Assembly (NCBI GenBank): GCA_963965975.1
Contig: OZ014423.1
Span: 5,296,301 to 5,360,300, forward strand
Source of the DNA: Xestospongia bergquistia
Lineage: Eukaryota > Porifera > Demospongiae > Haplosclerida > Petrosiidae
Reading direction: 5' to 3'
DNA length: 64,000 nucleotides
The notes below the pieces were generated by a model, which was not told the DNA's origin, did not search any database, and was given only the letters and a program-made list of their open reading frames with translations. The translations under genes and the position numbers were made by a program. Shown here one piece after another: positions 55,430-64,000 of the stretch; position 1 is the first letter of the stretch; each line of letters opens with the position of its first letter.

Positions 55430-56005
55430 CTATCCTCAATAGGTACACAAGTACATGTATATGGTAATAATGGTACGGAAGCTACCCTCAATAGGTACAC
55501 ATGTACATGTAATATGGTAATAATGGTATCGAAACTACCCTCAATAGGTACACATATACATGTACATGTAATATGGTAATAATGGTATGGAAGCTACCCT
55601 CAATAGGTACACTTATACATGTACATGTAATATGATAATAATGGAATGGAAGCTACCCTCAATAGGTACACAAGTACATGTACATGTAATATGGTAATAA
55701 TGATACGGAAGCTACCCTCAATAGGTACACAAGTACATGTACATGTAATAGGGTAATAATGGTATGGAAGCTACCCTCAATAGGTACACTTATACATGTA
55801 CATGTAATATGGTAATAATGGTATCGAAACTACCCTCAATAGGTACACAAGTACATGTACATGTAATATGGTAATAATGGTATGGAAGCTACCCTCAATA
55901 GGTACACTTATACATGTACATGTAATATGGTAATAATGGTATGAAGCTACCCTCAATAAGTACACTTATACATGTACATGTAATATGGTAATAATGGTAT
56001 GTCTA
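55430..56005. repeat. About 60-bp minisatellite
   Basis: Nine or ten copies of a unit containing GGTAATAATGGTATGGAAGC, TACCCTCAATAGGTACAC and ACATGTACATGTAATAT. It lies just beyond the 3' end of inverted copy C. 56006-56222 is plain AT-rich 3' flank. Confidence 0.9.
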
Positions 56006-56222
56006 TCTGGACATATTGTATACAAGACTATAATTATTATAATACTAATTGCTTTGTACAGTACCAATGAAATTGTTTTAAAAATTTTATACAAAAACAA
56101 GTACTGAAATAGTAATGCTGCAACTATAATGGAAATGATTAATTTCATAGAAAAATTGCCTAAAAGCTCTAGTCATAACAAAAACTAATTCTTTTTTATA
56201 CAAAAACAATAGCTACAATGTT

Positions 56223-59200
56223 CTAATCAACAGTAACATCTGTTGCACTTTCAACAGTTTCTACTTCAGTAGTTTCCACTTCAGTTGTTTCAGTTGTCTC
56301 TGTAGTTTCTGTAATATCGATGTCAGTCGTTTCAGTTGTTTCGGTTGTCTCTGTAGTTTCTGTAATATCGATGTCAGTCGTTTCAGTTGTTTCAGTTGTC
56401 TCTGTAGTTTCTGTAATATCGATGTCAGTCGTTTCAGTTGTTTCTGTTGTCTCGGCTTCAGTTGTTTCAGTTTCAGTAGTTTCAGTGGTTTCTGTGGTTT
56501 CAGTTTCAGTTGAGACAGTGGGCTCATTTGGTGTAGGTTCTGTTGGCTCCAGCTCAGGATTTTGTTCATTGACATTCTCCTCAGCTTCTGCCTGCCTTTT
56601 TGAGGCATCATCTGCCTCATCTTGAGCCTTATCAAGTTCTTCCTTGTTTTCTTTACTTGGATTCTTTATATATTTATTGTAGACATCTATTAACTTCTTA
56701 ACCACTACCATGAGCTTCAGTGATCCTAATCCTGCCACTAATGATGCTATTATGCTTTTTAAGGACCAAGAGTCTTCTTCATCTTGTGCTGGATCAACAG
56801 GCTTCATTGAGCCAATAAAATTATCATCCTTAGGAGGCGGGGAACCCTTCTTATAATATTTACCAGCGAAAGATTGATACCCATCCTTGTCAATGTAAAA
56901 ACGCATTTGACCTCCAGTTGCATTGTCTTTAGTAGACCACTCCACAGTACCAATATTTTCTTTACTTGAACTATACCTCCAGTTCTTGATTTCATCGTCG
57001 TCCAGTTGTATGGTGCTATCTTCAACGGTCTCACCTCCAACAATTGTGACAACTGGGCCCCCTGGCTTGAAGTCATCACCATCTTTAAGAGAGGTATTAT
57101 ACGTACCAGTCCATGACTGGAGGAACTGAGGATCAATAAACCCAATAATGTTGGGCTCGCTTGGTTTTGATTTACCTTTCAACCAGTAGTAGCCAGAAAA
57201 TTTACGAGCTTGAGATTTCTTGTCAGTGTAGAAAGTCAGCTCTGCATTGAAGGGGTTGCCACCTTTAGCCATCCATGACATTACAGGGTTATTGAACTGC
57301 ATGTTCTTAATCATGCCTGTGCCATAAATGACAGAACTTTTTTCAGGAGTTCTCCCTCCGATGACCTGGAGTGCTGCTCCAGGCACTGGTTCATCCTCTC
57401 TATCGAGGAGTTGCGTGCTATAATAAGCAGACCATGGTTGTAGATACTTCCGATCTGCTTGGCCAGTAAAATTGTTGCTCTTTGGTTTTTTGTCTTTTTT
57501 TTGCCAATACATACCAACAAAACCTGCTTGATTCTTTCTTTGGTCAATATAGAAGGTTAACTCTCCATTTGTGTCATTTTTCTCACTAGACCACGAGAGA
57601 ACTGGATTGTTAAAGACGGGAGCATTGATTACTTTAGCACCAAGCTTAAGATTAATGACATCGTCATTGTCAACTGAAAGAAAAACTTCAGGACCTGGAC
57701 TATAAGTAACTGGTCCATTTTGTTCAATTGTCTTGAATTGACCTACATAAGGGTTAATGTAGGTTGTATCAAGTGAACCAAAATAGTTGTTTTCAGATGG
57801 TTTTGTCTCTCCCTTCTTGTAGTAGATTGCTCTGAAATGAAAAGTAACATCAGTGTTACCTTCGCTGGTGTCTTTCATGGTGTAAAACTCTACATTACCA
57901 CTTGAATTGTTGTCATTGGATGACCATGACAATAATTTCTTGTTATTATTGTACTTAAAACCTTTAATAGTTTCTCCACCTACACTGAGAATAAAATCAG
58001 CTTCAGTTGTTCCAGGAGACGAACTAGATAGTGGTTGCAGCACAAGTGCTGGACCTGGCCTTGAATTAAGCTTGGAATCAAGTGTGCCTTTGTACCGACC
58101 TACCCAGTTAGCTAGTGCAGATGTGAAACCTTTATTCTGACCTGTGATATTATCAGTGGATGGTTCTAAGGAATCAGTCTCCCAGTACTTGCCACTGATA
58201 TAGAAAACTCCATCACCTTGGTCTGAAAATGTTAGCCTTGCATTAGATTTATTACCACCAGACTCAGACCAAGAGAGAGTTTGATTGGTAAAGGAAATCT
58301 TTCTTATGCGAACGTTACTCACCCAAACCTTAGCAGTTGATGGTGGTTTTGTTCCCTCCACAATAATTTTCACACCCTTTATATTAGTTAAATATGTTCC
58401 ACTCCACATGAGCAAGGAGGTTTTTTGAAGGTTGGTCTTAGCATCTTCGATATCATCAATTGTAACATCATATCCTTGACGTGCAAGCCATTTCTCGATT
58501 TTCTCAAGACCATCTGGGTCTTCCTGATACTTCATACTTGCGTGCTTGAGCAGCATAGTTTGAAGAAAATTGTGGATCAGTCACTAAACGGATCACAACT
58601 TGTTCAGCAATGGTGTCTACATCAGCTTTCATCATCATACGAATACGACCGCTGTGCCCACTCTTGATTGCTTGCTTTTCTTTGTCATTTAAGCTAAATT
58701 TGTCCATAGTTTTATCTGGATTTGCCATATGTTCTCGTAAAAGCTTCACATCTTGACTGAGAGCTCCAAGGTAACGAGCAGCATTGCCTGATGGTGTGTG
58801 AGCATATGGCATAGGAACAGTGTATTCACAGAGTGAGTCAATAGCATTGATCTCACGAGGGCCATACCTACTGACATCTCGTTTTCCTTTGGCATATTTC
58901 TTTGCCTCCTCTTCTTTAGTGATTATTCCCAATTGCATAGCCATTGAAGGATTGACATCCTTAAGAACCATGGGAGGAATGTAGAATGTAGATATTCCAG
59001 TCACTCGTTTGGCTATGTCAGGCTCATAAAAACTAGCTAGAGGTATTTCTTCCACAAGTGCTTTGCAGACTGGATATTGAGCACCAATGTAGTGGGTTAT
59101 CACGTAGTCATTTCCATATATCTTTTGCAAGTGATTGATGAGAATGTGGAAATTCTCATTGAGATAGCCTTTCCTTCGAAATCCAAGATCTCCAACGCAT

Positions 59201-59938
59201 CCAACTTGCCATATAATGACATGAGCATCAGTGAGGATTTGACGTTGACGTAGTAATAGGTCAGTAGCTTCAAGGGTTTGTAGACCAGGAAAAGAGGGAT
59301 CGATTCCCAAGTCAGCAAAAAGACAATCTTCTGCAGATACAGCAGGAAGCATGTATGCTTTGATACCTGAAATAATAATTAATAATTAAACTTTATATGT
59401 TTGTTATTGTACTTAAGGCAACATACCTTGTTTGAGGGCTATCTTGATAGCTCGGTGAGAATGCATCACAAAAACTCCGGGATGACCATAGAAGATTGCA
59501 ACAACATTGAGTCCCTTACGAGCATAAAAGAGACATGACTCAGCCATCTGGACATATGTGTCATAACGTTTCTTGTCATCAGCATAGAAAACATATAGAT
59601 CCATTGCATCTGGACGCATATCCTTTATGAAGACCTCAGTTGCAGGGTCAGCAACACAGAAGAGGATTTTATCTGCACACTTGATATGTGACACAGCTTC
59701 CAGTGTAAACTGACCAACACTTTTGATACCAGACCCTATAACAACTAGAGATCCTTTGTGCTGAGCAAAATTGGGATCTGACTCAAAGTAATCTAAAGAT
59801 GAGACATAATTATTTGGTAAACAGAGTATTTATAATCTTACCCATTTTCTTTGCATCATGAGCAATAAAATTTGTAAGGTAGTTCCACTTCTGTTCTTCC
59901 TTAAACTGGGAAGGGGAAAGTTTCTTTGCAGACTCCAT
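56223..59938 (-). CDS. Borosin-like peptide N-methyltransferase, inverted copy C, frameshifted
   Basis: Exons 59842-59938, 59427-59792 and 56223-59366 on the minus strand. Exons 1 and 2 have the same lengths as in A and B. Exon 3 is 100 nt longer. The reading frame breaks at about 58526-58539, where AAGTATG/AAGTATC form a 7-bp tandem duplication. Upstream the frame stops at 58504. Downstream a 777-codon frame (to 56223) stays fully open through the repeats, TM and tail. Disregarding the 7 bp, the protein would be about 1,199 aa. The break falls inside the Nif11-like segment. The stretch 58696-59792 is nearly identical to A/B, intron 2 included, whereas exon 1, intron 1 and the 3' part differ clearly. 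The tail has three copies of a 51-bp unit encoding a 17-residue DIDITETTETTETTETT repeat and ends SATDVTVD. It is either a very young pseudogene, an allele, or an assembly error. Confidence 0.75.
56311..56463. repeat. 51-bp in-frame repeat in the tail of copy C
   Basis: GTAATATCGATGTCAGTCGT starts at 56311, 56362 and 56413, each 51 bp apart, and encodes the 17-residue acidic Asp-Ile-Asp-Ile/Thr-Glu-Thr repeat. It is absent from copies A and B, which have only TETTET runs. Confidence 0.9.
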
Positions 59939-59941
59939 CAT

Positions 59942-60060
59942 CAAGATTGGTTTCAATGAATACTCTTCTGTTGAGAACAGAATGTGAAAATTCAATACTG
60001 AACTGATGCAAACTAAACAGCAATCTACTGCATTTTTATAGATTAAATGAAAGGAAGTTG
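59942..60060 (-). promoter_or_regulatory. Promoter of copy C (TATA at 60033-60042)
   Basis: On the minus strand CTTCCTTTCATTTAATCTAT runs into TATAAAAA, matching the core promoter of copies A and B, about 100 bp upstream of the ATG. The region between TATA and ATG has diverged, unlike in A versus B. Confidence 0.6.
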
Positions 60061-60693
60061 TTTTATTTTGTTAATGGTTGTGTTCCCTCAAGTAATATAT
60101 TTAATTAATTATGTTAATCATTAATTAATTATGTATAAAGTCTATTGACCATTGCTTCCTAATCTAATATATCTGTTTGAAATTAACAAATCTCTGTTAA
60201 TGAGTGACAATTAATATAATTTCCTCTCTCTCAAATTTACTTGCCTATGGGAGTTATATGAATAGAAAGATTAATGGATAGCAAGATAAAGTGGATAGCT
60301 TAGTAACAATTAAATGGATTTAATTACTTTATTAATAGTTTTATAGTGGACGTAAGTGTAAACTCAGATCTTATAGTAAAAAATAATATCAAAAGCAGTA
60401 CTATTTGACTAAAGAAAATAACATGTTTGCATGATGGCAACACTCACTTTGATCTTTCATGAGGGAGAAGCTCAGTACCCTATTCAATTATCCAGTATGA
60501 AAATCAGGACTGAGTACATGAGGAAGACCCCCCTTTATTCTCCTTTTTTGCTAAACCAGTCACATAATTGCCACAAGTACAAAAATAATTATAATTTATT
60601 ATTAATAATTAATTCCTAACCACGTGGTATTATAAAAGGCGTAGTGTGTAGTCTTAGCAGCAGCTGTAGTTTGTACTACTACTACTTAAAAAA
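60061..60693. other. Divergent intergenic region (copy C / MSH4)
   Basis: AT-rich. No convincing gene. A CACGTGGTATTATAAAAGG stretch at about 60621-60640 could be the MSH4 promoter. Confidence 0.4.
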
Positions 60694-63600
60694 ATGAACG
60701 TGGAAAAGTTTAAGCCCAAATATGGTAGTGGTATTAAGAGCCATTATGATATAATAACACTATAAATTTATATACAATATCTAGATTTTTCCACTCTGCT
60801 CTCCACACCTTTGGCCAGTGATTCCGAAGGGTCATTTCTATCCTTGCCCACATACTCTACTAAAATAGCCAGTGCAGTAAGATCAGGACAACCTTGTACA
60901 CTAAGAAGAGGTGTAAAGCGACAATCACTACAAAATTCAACCTTTACACCACATACAGGTACAATACATTCATATAGGTTCAGTATCTGTTTTTAATCAT
61001 TAATAACTAATAATTATTGTTGTAACTAATATGTCTCCAGTGAGTCCACACACAGTCAGTTCATTTATTGGTTTTAATTCTTGATTTATAGGGTCTCATT
61101 CTCATTTTATTATAGGTTCTCATTCCTATGTGCCTGGATCTGCAGTGTTAAGCACCGTCACACCTGGCACTCCTGCATTACAATCTGCAGTAATAGTAGG
61201 TAATAGAATAGATACATCAGTCATTTTGCTATATAACATAATTATGATAATGCTCTCTGCTTTTTATAGCTCTTGTTGAAGGGCGTGGCCATGCACGAGG
61301 GGAGATCGGAATGGCTAGTATTGATCTCAAGAATCCAGAGATGATACTCTCTCAGGTACTGTATGCCTAATAATGTATAGTTACACAGTTTTAAATATTT
61401 TATTGTATTGTTAATGTCTTCATTCGCATTGTATTTTGTGTTAATTTATAATTGTTTTAACAGTTTCCTGATAGTCAGACTTACATGAAAGTAATGACTA
61501 AACTTGAAGTCTTGAATCCTATTGAGGTAAGACTCATGCACATTGTGATAATGTTTTATGATATTGACAAGAGATTCATACTAGAATCTCTTTTCTTTAG
61601 ATTGTAATGCCCAACACAGCTTGTGAAGGTGGTACGGCTACCAAATTGTTCTCAATGATTTCCAACTATTGTCCTCGTGTTAACTTAGCTACTGTACAAA
61701 GAAAGTACTTCAATGAAAGCAAAGGTGTGGTGGTATGGAGAAGAAGTGCTATTATTTATATCTTACTGTTCTTATAAGGTGTTCAAATGGTTCATCAGTT
61801 AGTCGTACCAGAATACAACAGTGTGGAGCTAGAAGTTGTATCCAAGTTAGCTCTTCTTAATTGTAGAGGAGTTTTTACTTTATATCTCATGTTTATATTT
61901 ATATGTGTTTGTATTGTTTGTAGGTATTACTGTTTAGCTGCAGCATCAGTTTAGTTGTTAAGTTTATAAAGAACCAGTTATTATGTGATTTCTATTCCTA
62001 TAGGCTTTACTTAAATATATAGAATTCATCCAAAACATTGTCTATGCTTCAAATTCTTTGAAGATAGTATTCCGTGGTAGTGAACAAACTACAATGATAG
62101 GTGAGTAATTAATAACTGGTACATTTGTTGTAACAAGAGTATAGACTGTTTTTTTATTACTATCTCTAAGAGACTACACTTCTTACTAATAGATATATCT
62201 ACTGTAAAAAATTTGGAACTTATTAGCAATGTTCGTGATCCAAAATCATGTCATAGTCTATTTGGAATACTTAATTACACAAAGACACAGCAAGGAGGTC
62301 AGTTACAACATGTATTTGATCAGACTCATTTGTGCATCTTATTCTATAGCTCGATTACTGAGATCCAATATTTTACAGCCACCATGTAGTATGTTGATAC
62401 ACAATGTATTAATAGTTATTAATAGTTTGTTCATTCGTTTACCTGTTTTCTCTTCAGGTTTGGAGACAATTAAATTACGTCAACAATGTATTCAAGGTAT
62501 CAAAAAAGTATACAATGATTTATTTTTAGCTCCTCTTTAGAATTCATTGACAATGAGGTGGAGTCTATTAGTAATAAATTGTATCATTAATCATATTCCC
62601 TTTTCAGGAAATGTTTTATGGACTTCAGTCAGGTATGTCCTCTAGTTCTATGTATTATTTATATTCACTATCTTTTAAAAGTATTGAAAAGATTTTTGGA
62701 TGTTGATCATCTGATTTCACTGTTAGTACAATTACCTAAGAATGAGACAGTTAAAAGTGCAGAAAACAAAATAACACTGGTGATCTATTTAAAGCATTGC
62801 TTGGAACTAGTAGAGCCATTAAGAACTGCTATTAGTACAAGTCAGAATCCACTGTTATCAACATTCCGTGAGGTAATCATTTTGACCAGTGCTTTGCATT
62901 AAAATTGTAATAGATATTAAATGACAAACGACTTCAAGATGTTCTTGTAAAAGTACAAGAGATAATTCATGAAGACGCTCACTATCAAAAAGGTGCTTTA
63001 AACATGAGAGCTCAAAAGTGCTTTGCTGTCAAGGTAATTAGTTGTCTTATTAACTTTCAATTACATATAAGTTTTCTTTGCAGCCTAATCTAAATGGTCA
63101 GTTCATAGCTCTGATTATCTCCAGTACTAACTAATGTATTGTACAGGTTATCTTGATGTTGCAAGGCGTACATACTCTGAAACAATTGATGATATTGTTG
63201 GTATGTCTTTCTTGTTACTAATGAATGCTATAGTCTAGTGTGCTGATAGAGATGGTGTCTCAACTTGGAGAGAAAGAAGGTCTAGCAGTGAAGACAAGCT
63301 ACAACAATTCCAGAGGATTTTTTATCCAAATTTATTCTGGTTCTGGGACTGATGAAAAGTACATAATACCATTAATGATATAACATAATGTAATTCCTGA
63401 TAATTTGTTTTAGAGTTCAACCAGTGGCTGTAGAAGATTTGCCTCCAATATTTATCAAGGCTATAAAATCTAAGAACACAATTAGTTGTACTACTGCTGA
63501 CTTGGTAGGTTTAAAACAATTTGGGTATTAATTATAGTGATAACTTTATTTTAGATTAAAATGAACGGTAAGTATGTTTTGACATAAAGCTCTAGTCCAA

Positions 63601-64000
63601 TGCTCTACAAATAGATCGCTGTAGGGAATCATTAAATGAAATCTACTTAATGACAAATGTGTATGTCCACATCAAATACACTATCTTATATCATATTTTA
63701 TACCACTATTCTTTTCTAGTGTAATAAGTGAACTATTGGAAGTATTACGGACTAATATTGGATGCTTTTACAAGCTCTCTGAATGTGTAGCTATGTTAGA
63801 TCTTCTTCTCTCTTTGGCCCACACATGCACTGTATCAAATTATGGTATGTCCACATTCAATAGTGCATGATATAAGTAGTAAGAGAGAAGGAGTGTGAGT
63901 CTCTCTCTTACCTTGTTCATCATGCACTCCTGGCACACTATATTAACTTACAACAAAAATGAGTCCTTTTCTGATGTCTATCACTATTATTCTTTGTGTC
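60694..64000 (+). CDS. MSH4: MutS homologue 4 (meiotic), 5' part, runs off the window
   Basis: Many short exons. The first secure exon is 60819-60959 and the last seen ends at 63842. A start at 60694 ([11 protein letters not shown]) is plausible but the first splice does not fit in phase, so the N-terminus is uncertain. Diagnostic stretches: [20 protein letters not shown] (about 61277), [118 protein letters not shown], and [19 protein letters not shown]. These cover the connector, lever and clamp domains. The ATPase and dimerisation part lies beyond 64000. MSH4 pairs with MSH5 to stabilise crossover intermediates in meiosis and, as usual for MSH4, no N-terminal mismatch-recognition domain is seen. 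Confidence 0.9.

Overview
The window is eukaryotic nuclear DNA. It is AT-rich and gene-dense in the middle, with GT-AG introns that are often only 40-120 bp long. The gene set is metazoan: an MRP4-type ABC transporter, a zeta/iota-type diacylglycerol kinase, Kintoun, a Tubby protein, ADHFE1, DNAJC12, claudin-like four-TM proteins and MSH4. Together with the compact introns this suggests an early-branching animal, most likely a sponge. The species is an inference, not something read directly. There are no operons, Shine-Dalgarno sites or CRISPR arrays.

Layout. 1-10.9 kb holds no convincing gene and is built from minisatellites, including a 130-bp unit array with a 1,035-bp higher-order period. 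10.9-16.5 kb (-) is an ABCC4-like transporter. 16.9-25.0 kb (-) is a diacylglycerol kinase. 25.8-27.5 kb (-) is a family-92 glycosyltransferase. 27.6-30.3 kb (+) is Kintoun/DNAAF2. 30.7-32.9 kb (-) is a Tubby-like protein. 33.0-35.3 kb (+) is ADHFE1. 35.4-35.9 kb (-) is DNAJC12. 35.9-37.9 kb (+) is a tandem pair of claudin-like genes. 48.8-49.9 kb is a broken POT/SLC15-like transporter. 50-56 kb is repeat-rich with decayed gene fragments. 60.7 kb to the end (+) is the 5' part of MSH4.

The most unusual content is at 39.1-60.0 kb: three copies (two tandem, one inverted) of a three-exon gene. It encodes a protein of about 1,170 aa whose N-terminal third is a tetrapyrrole-methylase-fold domain closely resembling the autocatalytic peptide alpha-N-methyltransferases of fungal borosins (omphalotin type). 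The tyrosines and the arginine I know as catalytic in that family occur at identical spacing. The domain is followed by a clasp-like helical stretch, a segment resembling Nif11-type RiPP leader peptides, five beta-rich repeats of about 107 aa with no family I recognise, one transmembrane helix, and an acidic Thr/Glu tail ending in a short hydrophobic C-terminus that differs in each copy. The introns, TATA-type promoters and linked animal genes argue that these are native chromosomal genes and not bacterial contamination. Copy C carries a 7-bp tandem duplication that breaks the frame, plus a 1.1-kb tract nearly identical to A/B that looks like gene conversion. A decayed claudin exon between copies A and B suggests the duplicated unit once contained claudin plus methyltransferase.

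The housekeeping genes are packed as divergent pairs with very short shared promoters (166, 79 and 37 bp between start codons). In all seven intronic CT/GA dinucleotide arrays I found, the pyrimidine strand is the sense strand, and several form the polypyrimidine tract of a 3' splice site.
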